In this document: positions 32,351-40,356 of the stretch, one piece after another
How positions within the stretch are numbered: position 1 is the stretch's first letter
How the letters are laid out: each line of letters begins with the position of its first letter
NCBI RefSeq assembly: GCF_027497215.1
Contig: NZ_CP114904.1
Location: 1,922,001 to 1,986,000 of the forward strand
Source: Micromonospora sp. WMMD812
GTDB taxonomy: Bacteria > Actinomycetota > Actinomycetes > Mycobacteriales > Micromonosporaceae
DNA: 64,000 nucleotides
Direction of reading: 5' to 3'
The notes under the pieces: generated by a model
Databases searched by the model: none
Told to the model about the DNA's origin: nothing
Seen by the model: the letters and a program-made list of their open reading frames with translations, nothing else
Made by a program: the position numbers and the translations under genes

Positions 32351-33697
32351 TCACGACGCGGCTCCGGCCAACACCCGGGTGCGCTCGGCCAGCTCGTCGA
32401 AGCCGATCCCGTCGAAGCCGGCGATGCTGCTGGCCAGCCGGTTGCGTAGCGGGGCGACCCAGCGGGCGGGCAGCGCCTCCGCGCCGGCGAGCGCGCCGGC
32501 GACCGCGCCCACGGTGGCCCCGGTCGAGTCGGTGTCCCATCCCCCGCTGACGACCGCGGTGATGGACCGCTCCAGGTCGCCCCGCCCGTACGCCAGCGCG
32601 GCGGCCACCAGCGCGGCGTTGTTGCGGACGTGCACCCAGTGCAGGTGCCCGTGCCGGGCGTACAGCTCGTCGACCACCCGCTCCCAGTCGTCGGCGCCGG
32701 CGCCGAGGGCACGGGCCTCGCGGACCGTCGCCTCGAACCGGCTGCGCGGCGGCAGCACCGCCTCGGCCGCGTCCAGCACCTCGTCCACGTCGCCGGCGAC
32801 CGGCGCGGCGGCGGCGAGGGCGGCGGCCCAGAGCGCACCGTGCACCCCGCCCCGGACGTGGCTGACCGTGGCGTCCCGCCAGGCCAGCTCGGCGGCCCGG
32901 TCCGGCCGGCCGGGGTTGACCCAGCCGTACACGTCGGTGCGGATCTGCGCGCCGATCCACTCGCGGAACGGGTTGTGCCGCCGGGCGCTCTCCGGCGGCG
33001 CGAGCCCGAGCAGCAGGTTCCGGTACGCCACCCGCTCCGCGGTGAAGACGCGTCCGCCGGGCAGCCAGTCCAGCCAGGCCTGCGCGACGTCGGCGCTGGT
33101 GAAGTCCCGCCCGCGCGTCTCGAGGACGCGCAGCGCGAGCAGCGCGTAGTTCAGGTCGTCGTCCTCGGGCATGCCGTCGATGTTCTCGGCGAGGCTGGTC
33201 GGCGCGCTGCGCCGGTTCCACGGCCAGCGGGCGGCGACCTCGGCCGGCAGCCCCTTGGCGGTGAACCAGTCGCGCAGCGGCCAGCGGCCGGTCGCGTCGA
33301 GGATCTCGCGGATCCCCTCCCGGGGGATCTTCTCCACCGGCTTGCCGAGCAGGCAGCCGGCCGCCCGGCCGAGCCACGCGCCGTGCAGCCGGTCGTACGA
33401 CACCTCGGTCGGCAGCGACCAGGCCGCCGGCCAGGTGGCCCGCAGCGCGGCCAGGTCGTCCGGCTCGTCGTCGGCCCGCACGGCGGGCAGGGCGTCCGCC
33501 GCGTCGAGCAGCTCGGCGGCGAGCGCCCGCAGCTCCGGCGCCGCCGGAGTCGGCGACGCCCCGCTGACCGGCGGGGTGAGGTCCCCGCCAGCCGCCGTCC
33601 ACCGCTGCGCGAGTGCGGCCACGTCGCGGCCCTCGTCCCGGCTCGCCGCCAGTTCGTGCGGCAGCAGGTCCTCCGGCTGGACCCAGGTGATCCTCAC
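32351..33697 (-). CDS. ADP-ribosylglycohydrolase-family protein (second of two)
   Basis: 448 aa, GTG start overlapping the upstream paralogue's stop (GTGA). The ARH domain starts after an N-terminal extension of about 110 residues (VRITWVQPEDLLPHELAASRDEGRD...). Motifs: YDRLHGAWLGRAAGCLLGKPVEKIP, acidic MPEDDDLNYALLALRVLE in place of the usual TDDT, and the second Mg motif SGGWDTDSTGATVGAVAGALAGA. The family hydrolyses N- or O-glycosidic bonds of ADP-ribose or related ribosides with two Mg ions. In an operon with a sugar importer and PfkB kinase it more likely cleaves an imported riboside than reverses protein ADP-ribosylation (inference). Confidence 0.85.
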   Translation of the reverse strand: MRITWVQPEDLLPHELAASRDEGRDVAALAQRWTAAGGDLTPPVSGASPTPAAPELRALAAELLDAADALPAVRADDEPDDLAALRATWPAAWSLPTEVSYDRLHGAWLGRAAGCLLGKPVEKIPREGIREILDATGRWPLRDWFTAKGLPAEVAARWPWNRRSAPTSLAENIDGMPEDDDLNYALLALRVLETRGRDFTSADVAQAWLDWLPGGRVFTAERVAYRNLLLGLAPPESARRHNPFREWIGAQIRTDVYGWVNPGRPDRAAELAWRDATVSHVRGGVHGALWAAALAAAAPVAGDVDEVLDAAEAVLPPRSRFEATVREARALGAGADDWERVVDELYARHGHLHWVHVRNNAALVAAALAYGRGDLERSITAVVSGGWDTDSTGATVGAVAGALAGAEALPARWVAPLRNRLASSIAGFDGIGFDELAERTRVLAGAAS

Positions 33698-34896
33698 CGG
33701 GTCGGCTCCTCGTCCCGCGCCGCGCCGTCCGTGGCGGGTCGGCGCGGGTCGGGCACCGGGCCGTCGGCCAGACCGGCGAAGCGCTCCGAGCGTCGGGTGA
33801 ACCGGGCCCGGTCCCGCTCGAAGACCTCGGTGGCCACCGTCGCGAGGACACGGGCGGGCTCCACCAGGTCGGTGCGGGACGCGGACGCGACCACGTCGGA
33901 CCACTCGGCCGGCACCGCCGCGGCGCCGCCGAGCGCTCCGGCGATCGCGCCGGCCATGGTGGCGGTGGAGTCGGCGTCCCGGCCGTAGTTCACCGAGCCG
34001 AGCACCGCCGGGCGGAACTCGCCGCCGGCGACCACGAGCATGCCGATCGCCACCGGCAGCTCCTCGATGGCGTGCAGCCGGCTCGGCCGTCGGGCGCCGA
34101 GGCCGGGGCTGCGGTACTCCTCCCCCACCGTGTCGTAGGGGGCGACCGCGGCCCGCAGCGCGGGGATCGCGGCCTTCCAGTCGTGGTGCCCCCGGGCCTC
34201 CTTGACGACCGCGTCGATGGCCGCCCGGGTGCCGTCGCGGGCCAGGTCCAGGGCCGCGGTGACGACGTCCTCGACGCCCGCCCCGGGGGTGGCGGCCGCG
34301 GCGACCGCGGCGGCGAACACCGCCGCGGCCTCGCGCCCGTAGCTGTGCTGGTGCGCCCCGGCGATCTCCACCGCCTCGGCGTACGCCCCGGCCGGGTCGC
34401 CCGCGTTGACGATGCCGACCGGGGCCATGTACATGGCCGCACCACAATTGACGATGTTGCCCACCCCGGCCTCACGCGGGTCCGCGTGGGCGTGGTGCAG
34501 GCGGGTGACCAGCCACCGCTCGGCGGCCGCGAGCCGGTGGAAGGTCACCCCCTCCCGCTCCAGGTCGGGGATGTAGACCACCCGCTCGATCAGATCGGGG
34601 ACCAGCAGCTCCACCACGTCGTACGCGTCGAGGTGGTCCCGCTTGGCCGCGTAGGCGCGGACCAGGGCGTGGGTCATCAGCGTGTCGTCGGTGATGTGCC
34701 CGTCGCCCTTGTGGTACGGCGCGAGTGGCCGAGCGGTGGCCCAGTCGGCGTGGTACGGGGGCACGATGCCCTCGACCCAGCCGCCGAACCGGGCGCGGAT
34801 CTGCTCCGGCAGCGCCGTCTCGGTGGCGCCCCCGAGGGCGTCCCCCACCGCGGCGCCGACCAGGCAGCCGACCGAAGTGTCGAGCAAGAGTGACAT
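33694..34896 (-). CDS. ADP-ribosylglycohydrolase-family protein (first of two)
   Basis: 400 aa, ATG 4 bp after the end of the binding-protein gene. Complete ARH metal motifs: VGCLVGAAVGDALGGATE at the N-terminus, GDGHITDDTLMTHALVRAYA, NIVNCGAAMYMAPVGI and SVNYGRDADSTATMAGAIAGALGG. It is only distantly similar to the next gene's product, so the pair is an old duplication or two recruited paralogues with different specificity. Cytoplasmic. See the 32351 entry for the pathway inference. Confidence 0.88.
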   Translation of the reverse strand: MSLLLDTSVGCLVGAAVGDALGGATETALPEQIRARFGGWVEGIVPPYHADWATARPLAPYHKGDGHITDDTLMTHALVRAYAAKRDHLDAYDVVELLVPDLIERVVYIPDLEREGVTFHRLAAAERWLVTRLHHAHADPREAGVGNIVNCGAAMYMAPVGIVNAGDPAGAYAEAVEIAGAHQHSYGREAAAVFAAAVAAAATPGAGVEDVVTAALDLARDGTRAAIDAVVKEARGHHDWKAAIPALRAAVAPYDTVGEEYRSPGLGARRPSRLHAIEELPVAIGMLVVAGGEFRPAVLGSVNYGRDADSTATMAGAIAGALGGAAAVPAEWSDVVASASRTDLVEPARVLATVATEVFERDRARFTRRSERFAGLADGPVPDPRRPATDGAARDEEPTR

Positions 34897-34900
34897 TGTT

Positions 34901-36193
34901 CTACCTCAGAACCTGCTTGCCACCGTCGACCAGCTGCGTGCCGAGCTGGTCCAGGGTGATCTTGTTGGCGAAGTACTGCTGGAGGGCCGGGGTGGCGTAC
35001 TTGGTCTTCCACTCCGGGTAGCCGTCGGCCATCTGGAACGGGGCGACGGTCAGGTCGGCGGCGCTGTCCGCGGCGACGTCCCAGCCCTGCTTGCCGCCGG
35101 TGAGCTTGACCAGCTCCTCGTTGGCCTGCTTGCCGGTCGGCACGAGCCAGTCACCCTTGGCCAGCGCGGCCATGTTCGTGGGGTTGAGGAAGTACTCGAG
35201 GAACTGCGCGGCCTGCTTCTTGTGCTTGGACTCCTCGGAGATGGACAGCGTCTGCGGGTTCGCCGCCTGCTTGGCGGAGAGACCCTTGACCGGCGGCAGG
35301 GTGACCCACTCGAAGCCGGCCGGCGCCTGCTCGACCATCTGCTGACGCAGCGACACCGAGCCGGGCAGCATCGCGTACTTGCCGCCGAAGAAGCCGGGCA
35401 GGGTGTCCGCGCCGCTCATGCCGAGCGCCTCCGGGGTGGCGGACTTCGACGTGTAGATCATGTCGTGGATCCGCTTCGGGATCTCCTTCTCCGCGTCACC
35501 GACCTTGACCTCGGTGCGGCCGCCGTCGGTGTAGAAGAACTTGCCGTCGTAGTTGAGCGCCAGGTTCAGCACCCGGTTGGTCGGGGACTTCAGCGCCCAG
35601 GCCACGCCGTACTGGCCCGGCTTGGTGAGCTTCTGCGCGTTGGCCTGGAACTCGTCCCAGGTCCAGCCGCCGTCGGCCGGCGGCACCGCGACGCCGGCGG
35701 CGTCGAGCAGCTTCTTGTTGGCGATGACGACCTGCGACTCCAGCAGGAACGGCACGCCGGTGACCTTGCCGTCGTACGTGGCGGTGTCCCAGACGCCCTG
35801 GTCGATCTGGCCCTTCAGGTCGCCGGAGATCAGCCCGGAGAGGTCGGCCAGGTAGCCCTGCTTGCTGAACTCGCCGATGGCCGAGGCCTCGTAGTGCACG
35901 ATGTCCGGCGCGTCGCCGCCCTCGAACGAGGTCAGCAGCTGGTCGTGCACCGAGTTCCAGTCACCCTGGACGTACTCGACCTGGATGTCCGGGTGCTCGG
36001 CGTTCCATTTGGCGACCAGGTCCTTGTTGGCCTGCAGCGACTCCTTCTGCCAGGCGAGGCTGAGGAAGCGCAGCTTGACCGGGCCGGACGTGGCCTCGTC
36101 GCCGCCGCCGTCACCGCAGGCGGCGAGCGCGCCGAGGCCGACGACCGCTACCGCGGCGGCCGCGGCGAGTCGACGGAATCGGGTACGGAGCAT
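34901..36193 (-). CDS. ABC sugar transporter substrate-binding lipoprotein
   Basis: 430 aa. Lipobox LAAC after RRLAAAAAVAVVGLGA; then solute-binding family 1 features: LRFLSLAWQKESLQANKDLVAKWNAEHPDIQVEYVQGDW, GGDAPDIVHYEASAIGEFSKQGYL, FFGGKYAMLPGSVSLRQQM, FLNPTNMAALAKGDWLVPTGK. GGAGG precedes the ATG. Ligand unknown; the downstream ADP-ribosylglycohydrolases point to a riboside or nucleoside-like glycoside. Confidence 0.92.
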   Translation of the reverse strand: MLRTRFRRLAAAAAVAVVGLGALAACGDGGGDEATSGPVKLRFLSLAWQKESLQANKDLVAKWNAEHPDIQVEYVQGDWNSVHDQLLTSFEGGDAPDIVHYEASAIGEFSKQGYLADLSGLISGDLKGQIDQGVWDTATYDGKVTGVPFLLESQVVIANKKLLDAAGVAVPPADGGWTWDEFQANAQKLTKPGQYGVAWALKSPTNRVLNLALNYDGKFFYTDGGRTEVKVGDAEKEIPKRIHDMIYTSKSATPEALGMSGADTLPGFFGGKYAMLPGSVSLRQQMVEQAPAGFEWVTLPPVKGLSAKQAANPQTLSISEESKHKKQAAQFLEYFLNPTNMAALAKGDWLVPTGKQANEELVKLTGGKQGWDVAADSAADLTVAPFQMADGYPEWKTKYATPALQQYFANKITLDQLGTQLVDGGKQVLR

Positions 36194-36228
36194 GGGGGAT
36201 TCCTCCTTGGTGGTGGTGGGGGGACGGT

Positions 36229-37068
36229 TCAGCCCTTGACCGCGCCGGCGAGCGACCCGGACGAGAGCCGGCGTTGCATGAACGCGAAGAAGATCAGGCT
36301 GGGCAGCGTGGCCAGCAGCGAGCCGGCCGCGAGCGGGCCCAGGCGGGCGGTGCCCTCGATGCCGACGAACCGGGCCAGCGCGACCGGGAGGGTCGCCAGC
36401 TCGGGCGTCTTGATCAGCACCAGGGCGAAGAAGAACTCGTTCCAGGCCGAGATGAACGAGAACAGCGCGGTCGCCACCAGGCCGGGGGCGAGCAGCGGGA
36501 AGACCACCCGGCGCAGGATCTGCACCCGGGTCGCGCCGTCCACCGAGGCGGCCTCCTCCAACTCCCGCGGGATGTTGCGGACGAAGCCCTGGAGCATCCA
36601 GAGCGCGAACGGCAGCGCCCAGACCACGTAGATCAGCACCAGTCCGGCGTGGGTGTTGGCCAGGCCGACCTGCCGCAGCACCAGGAAGATCGGGATGATC
36701 AGCAGCACGAACGGGAAGAGTTGGGAGAGCAGCACCCAACCCAGCGCCGCGGTGCCGAGCTTCGAGCGGAACCGGGCCAGCGCGTACGACGCGGGCATCG
36801 CCACCAGGACGGTCAGCACCGCCGAGGCGAGCGAGACCTGGAGGCTGTTCCACGCGGCCCGGCCCAGCTCCTGCTCGGTGAACGCCTGCACGAAGTTCTG
36901 CACGGTCGGGTTGCTGGGAATCAGCGTCGGGTGCAGCTGGACCAGCTCGCGGGGCGGCTTGAACGCCGTCGAGACCAGCCAGACCAGCGGGAACCCGAGG
37001 AAGATCAGGTAGCCGGCGAGGGCGACGTACTGCAGCGTCCGGCCCGCGCGGCTCGGCTTTCCGAACAT
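36229..37068 (-). CDS. ABC sugar transporter permease, MalG type
   Basis: 279 aa from the ATG at 37068, which has GGAGGG 6 nt upstream; a GTG one codon earlier is too close. Six spans, EAA loop ELEEAASVDGATRVQILRRVVFPLL. Sits 55 bp after the MalF-type gene. Confidence 0.92.
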   Translation of the reverse strand: MFGKPSRAGRTLQYVALAGYLIFLGFPLVWLVSTAFKPPRELVQLHPTLIPSNPTVQNFVQAFTEQELGRAAWNSLQVSLASAVLTVLVAMPASYALARFRSKLGTAALGWVLLSQLFPFVLLIIPIFLVLRQVGLANTHAGLVLIYVVWALPFALWMLQGFVRNIPRELEEAASVDGATRVQILRRVVFPLLAPGLVATALFSFISAWNEFFFALVLIKTPELATLPVALARFVGIEGTARLGPLAAGSLLATLPSLIFFAFMQRRLSSGSLAGAVKG

Positions 37069-37123
37069 CACTGCCCTCCGTTCCGGACTGCGGGGCTCGC
37101 AAGCTCAGTCCTCGCACCGAACA

Positions 37124-38059
37124 TCAGTTGGCCTCCCTCAGCCGACGGCGGAGATAGACGGCGAGCAGCGCGACGATGATCACGACCATCACGTTGCCGA
37201 GCGCGGCGGCGTAGCCGTAGTTGCCGTAGCGGAACGCCTCCTCGTACGCGAAGAGCATCGGCAGCATGGTCTTGCCGCCCGGTCCGCCGGCGGTCAGCAC
37301 GTAGACCAGTCCGAACGAGTTGAAGTTCCAGATGAAGTCGAGCGACGTGATGGCCACGATCACCGGGGCCAGCGCCGGCAGCGTGACGTGCCGGAACCGG
37401 TGCCAGGTGCTGGCTCCGTCCACCGCCGCCGCCTCGTGCAGTTCCCGGGCCACGCCCTGCAGGCCGGCCAGCAGCACCACCGTGGTCTGGGGCATGCCGG
37501 CCCAGACGCCGACGATGATCACGGCGGGCAGCGCGGTGCTGAAGTCGCCCAGCCAGTTCGTACGCAGCCCGTCGGCGCCGATCCGGTGGAAGAACTCGTT
37601 GAGCAGGCCGGCGTCCGGGTGGTAGACGAGCTTCCACAGGATGCCGACCACGACCGGCGGCATCGCCCACGGCACGACGGCCAGCACCCGGGCGACGCCC
37701 CGGAACCGCAGCTGCTGGTTGAGCAGCAGGGCCAGCCCCAGGGCGAGCACGAACTGGAGCACGGTCACCCCGAGCGCCCAGACCAGACCGATCTTGAACG
37801 AGTTCCAGAACAGCTCGTCGCCGAGGAGTTCCTTGTAGTTCTGCAGGCCGGTGAAGCTGATCTCGACGTTACGACCGGCGCGGGCGTCGGTGAAACCGAG
37901 GTAGATGCCGCGCAGCAGCGGAAAGACCGACAGCACGAGGATCGGCAGCAGCGAGGGCAGCAGCAGCAGGTAGATGGTGGTCCGGTCGGACCGGAACCGG
38001 GTCGGCCGGCGGGACTTCCCGGCCCGCTCGACGTCCGGCCGCTCGGCCAGCGTGGTCAT
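37124..38059 (-). CDS. ABC sugar transporter permease, MalF type
   Basis: 311 aa, six spans (first TTIYLLLLPSLLPILVLSVFPLL), EAA loop ELHEAAAVDGASTWHRFRHVTLPAL. The ATG overlaps the LacI stop (ATGA), so regulator and transporter are on one message. Confidence 0.92.
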   Translation of the reverse strand: MTTLAERPDVERAGKSRRPTRFRSDRTTIYLLLLPSLLPILVLSVFPLLRGIYLGFTDARAGRNVEISFTGLQNYKELLGDELFWNSFKIGLVWALGVTVLQFVLALGLALLLNQQLRFRGVARVLAVVPWAMPPVVVGILWKLVYHPDAGLLNEFFHRIGADGLRTNWLGDFSTALPAVIIVGVWAGMPQTTVVLLAGLQGVARELHEAAAVDGASTWHRFRHVTLPALAPVIVAITSLDFIWNFNSFGLVYVLTAGGPGGKTMLPMLFAYEEAFRYGNYGYAAALGNVMVVIIVALLAVYLRRRLREAN

Positions 38060-39159
38060 GGCGTCGCCCCTTCGCTGGACGGGTGGGAGGGCGCCTGGGC
38101 ACCCGGGTCGGTGGCCGGCCGGGGGGCCGGCACTGTCGCTCCGCTGGAGGCGCGGACGACGAGGTGCGGTGCTACCTGCTCGCGGCGCGGCGGCAGGCTC
38201 GGGTCGGCGATGCGCTGCAGGAGCAGTTCGGCGGCCCGGCGACCGCGTTCGGCCGAGCCGAGCGAGACACTGGAGAGCTGGGGGAACATCATCCGGGCGA
38301 GGTCGGTGTCGTCCATGCCGACCAGGGCGACGTCCTCGGGCACCCGACGCCCGGCGGCCAGCAGGGCGTGCAGCGCGCCGACCGCGATCAGGTCGTTGGC
38401 GCAGACCAGGGCGTCCGGGTCGGTGCGGGCGAGCAGCCGCTCGGTGGCGGCCCGGCCGGCCGCGTACTGGAAGTCGCCGACCTCGACCAGGTTCTCGTCG
38501 AGGTCGATGCCGTGGCCGGCGACGGCGGCCCGGAACCCGGCGTCACGGGCGGCGCCCGGGACGGTGTCGAGCGGGCCGTTGACGAAGCCGATCCGGCGGC
38601 GGCCGGCGGCCACCAGGTGGTCGACGGCCAGCGAGACGCCGTGCCGGGAGTCGGTCCGGACGTTGTCCACCGGGGCGTCCGCGCCGAGCTGGCCGACCAC
38701 CACCACCGGCACCGGGCTGTCCACCAGCGCGGCCAGGTGGTCGCCGGTGACCCGGATCGGCGAGACGATCATCCCGTCCACGTACCGGTTGGCGAGCCGG
38801 CGCAGCAGGGCCGTCTCGTTGTCGATCCGCCCGCCGGTGGCGTGCACCAGCAGCTGCCGCCCGGAGGACGCCACCACCGCCTCGATGGCCCGCATCATCT
38901 GCACGTAGACCGGGTTGCCGATGTCCTCCACGGCGAGCGCGACCAGGCCGGTGCGCTGCGACTGGAGGGATCGGGCGATCGCGTTCGGCACGTAGCCCAC
39001 CTCGGCCGCCGCGGCGCGCACCTTGCGGATGGTCTCCGGGCTGCCGCCGACGCCGTTGAGCACCCGCGAGGCGGACGCGATGGAGACGCCGGCGCGCGCG
39101 GCGACGGTGTGCACCGTCGGTCGCCCGTCGGCTGACTCCTGTAAACGTTTACGGCCCAC
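38056..39159 (-). CDS. LacI-family transcriptional regulator, first gene of the operon
   Basis: About 367 aa from the GTG at 39159, chosen for the GGAGG 8 nt upstream; a longer frame to 39228 lacks an RBS and would run through an operator. HTH: TVHTVAARAGVSIASASRVLNGVGGSPETIRKVRAAAAEVGYVPNAIARSLQSQ; effector domain GLVALAVEDIGNPVYVQMMRAIE ... MMFPQLSSVSL. Three GTAAACGTTTAC-type palindromes flank or overlap its start, so it autoregulates the whole operon. Confidence 0.9.
   Translation of the reverse strand: MGRKRLQESADGRPTVHTVAARAGVSIASASRVLNGVGGSPETIRKVRAAAAEVGYVPNAIARSLQSQRTGLVALAVEDIGNPVYVQMMRAIEAVVASSGRQLLVHATGGRIDNETALLRRLANRYVDGMIVSPIRVTGDHLAALVDSPVPVVVVGQLGADAPVDNVRTDSRHGVSLAVDHLVAAGRRRIGFVNGPLDTVPGAARDAGFRAAVAGHGIDLDENLVEVGDFQYAAGRAATERLLARTDPDALVCANDLIAVGALHALLAAGRRVPEDVALVGMDDTDLARMMFPQLSSVSLGSAERGRRAAELLLQRIADPSLPPRREQVAPHLVVRASSGATVPAPRPATDPGAQAPSHPSSEGATP
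39141..39152. promoter_or_regulatory. LacI operator GTAAACGTTTAC (inside coding start)
   Basis: Perfect palindrome within codons 3-7 of the LacI gene when the GTG at 39159 is used; a roadblock or looping site. Confidence 0.75.
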
Positions 39160-39183
39160 GCCCGGCACCTCCACCCGATCGTT

Positions 39184-39195
39184 GTAAACGTTTCC
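39184..39195. promoter_or_regulatory. LacI operator GTAAACGTTTCC
   Basis: One half-site base differs from the 39141 copy. It lies just downstream of the inferred transcript start. Confidence 0.7.
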
Positions 39196-39222
39196 GGGAG
39201 TCTGCGCCGCGATCGACGGAGA

Positions 39223-39251
39223 GGTCAAGGGCTCGTTACGAAAACGTTTCC
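39223..39251 (-). promoter_or_regulatory. Operon promoter -35 and third operator
   Basis: GAAAACGTTTCC (39240-39251) is the third palindrome. A -35 TTGACC (minus strand, 39228-39223) lies directly beside it with a weak -10 near 39199-39205. Three operators about 45-55 bp apart bracket the promoter. The remaining gap up to 39543 holds a palindrome (39316) and a direct repeat (39496) but no gene. Confidence 0.6.
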
Positions 39252-39315
39252 AACGCCGGCGCGCCGGGCCGGGCTGCGACGGTGCTGCCGCACGCCGGAG
39301 AGGCGACTACCGGAT

Positions 39316-39363
39316 GAGCGTTATGACTCTGAGGCATAAATATGCCTCTGCGTCATATCGCTC
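39316..39363. repeat. 23-bp-arm palindrome, AT-rich, family copy A
   Basis: Left arm GAGCG-TTATGACTCTGAGGCATA and right arm TATGCCTCTGCGTCATATCGCTC, three mismatches, AA centre. Shares ATGACT...GAGGCATA/TATGCCTC with the palindrome at 49799. It lies 180 bp downstream of the end of the 39544-40206 gene, so it may act as a terminator. Confidence 0.75.
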
Positions 39364-39495
39364 TCCACGGGCTGAACCGTCGGCGCCGTCACCGTGAGTG
39401 GTGGGCGGCGCCGCGCTCGCCACGCGGCGGGCGGCCAGGCGACCGGAGGCGCATCCATACGCGGGCTGGACGGCGGCTCGCCCAGGTCGGCGGCC

Positions 39496-39527
39496 GTGCG
39501 AGATCGAGCCCGTGCGAGATCGAGCCC
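39496..39527. repeat. Direct repeat, 2 x 16 bp
   Basis: GTGCGAGATCGAGCCC twice in tandem, followed by a partial third GTGCG. Confidence 0.85.
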
Positions 39528-39543
39528 GTGCGCGACCTCGGCC

Positions 39544-40206
39544 TCAGGAGTGGCGCTCGCGCTCCTGGGCGAGCCGCTCGTCCAGGCGGCCCAGCTCGTA
39601 GATCGCGTTGAGGTTGGTGGGCAGCCGGGTCACGTTGTCGCCGGTCACGTCTAGCCCCGTCGGCGGCAGCGGGCCGCCCGCGGACGACGCCACGGGCGCC
39701 GCGGGGCGGGGCTCCCGGCGCTGACGAACGAGCAGCACCAGCGGGACGGCCAGGACGCCGACGGCGAGCAACAGGACGGCCCAGCGGAACAGCTCGTCAT
39801 CGTCGTCGGGCACCGGCGCGGCCATCCCCTCCGGAGCGACCGGAGCGTCGTTCCGGTCGGCCGGCTGCGGCGCCAGGGGCACCCCCACCACCGGGTCGTC
39901 GGCGCCGCCGCCGGAGCCGAGCCGGGCCGGCGAGCGGGGCGGCGCGGCGCTCGACGGCGCGACGGACGGCTTGCCGGGGACCGGGGCGGGCGCCGGCGCG
40001 CCCGTCGGCCCGCCGGACTGCGTCGGTGACGCGCTCGGGGTGGCGCTCGGCGTACCGTCACCCCCACCGCCGAGCAGGCCGTCGACCAGGTCACCGACGC
40101 CGCCGAGCAGCCCGCCGACGACGCCCTGGGACGGCGACGGCGCGGTGGACGGCGACGGCGCGGGAGCCAACGCGAGGGTCAGGGCGAGCGCGGCCACGGC
40201 AGGCAT
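39544..40206 (-). CDS. Secreted/membrane-anchored Pro/Ala-rich protein of unknown function
   Basis: 220 aa. N-terminal signal (MPAVAALALTLALAPAP), then a Gly hinge (GVVGGLLGGVGDLVDGLLGGGGD), a long disordered Pro/Ser/Thr region, and one membrane span at about residues 140-160 (FRWAVLLLAVGVLAVPLVLLV) with a basic RQRREPR stop-transfer. A cytoplasmic tail ends TNLNAIYELGRLDERLAQERERHS. No catalytic motif. Type I membrane protein with an extracellular disordered stalk; not recognised otherwise. Confidence 0.65.
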   Translation of the reverse strand: MPAVAALALTLALAPAPSPSTAPSPSQGVVGGLLGGVGDLVDGLLGGGGDGTPSATPSASPTQSGGPTGAPAPAPVPGKPSVAPSSAAPPRSPARLGSGGGADDPVVGVPLAPQPADRNDAPVAPEGMAAPVPDDDDELFRWAVLLLAVGVLAVPLVLLVRQRREPRPAAPVASSAGGPLPPTGLDVTGDNVTRLPTNLNAIYELGRLDERLAQERERHS

Positions 40207-40302
40207 GGGGTCACCTCTGCAGGGGTCGATATGTGAGGCACCGTACCGTACCGACGGTGTCCTGCGGATGACCCCCCGCGAGGAGACACGACACCGGCCG
40301 AC

Positions 40303-40340
40303 GCCGGAGCGGGATGCCGGCGCATCTCCCGCTCCGGCGC
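40303..40340 (-). terminator. Terminator hairpin after the fusion protease gene
   Basis: Perfect 13-bp stem CGCCGGAGCGGGA (40303-40315) with complement 40328-40340, 12-nt loop, 16 bp beyond the protease stop. Confidence 0.75.
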
Positions 40341-40356
40341 CGGCCCGTTCGTCCGA

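Noticed and set aside
29401..32838. Single 1145-codon protein joining the GH/FGE gene to upstream sequence
   Set aside because: The frame is open by chance through the PfkB kinase and ADP-ribosylglycohydrolase genes in another frame; the real start is the GTG at 31368 overlapping the PfkB stop.
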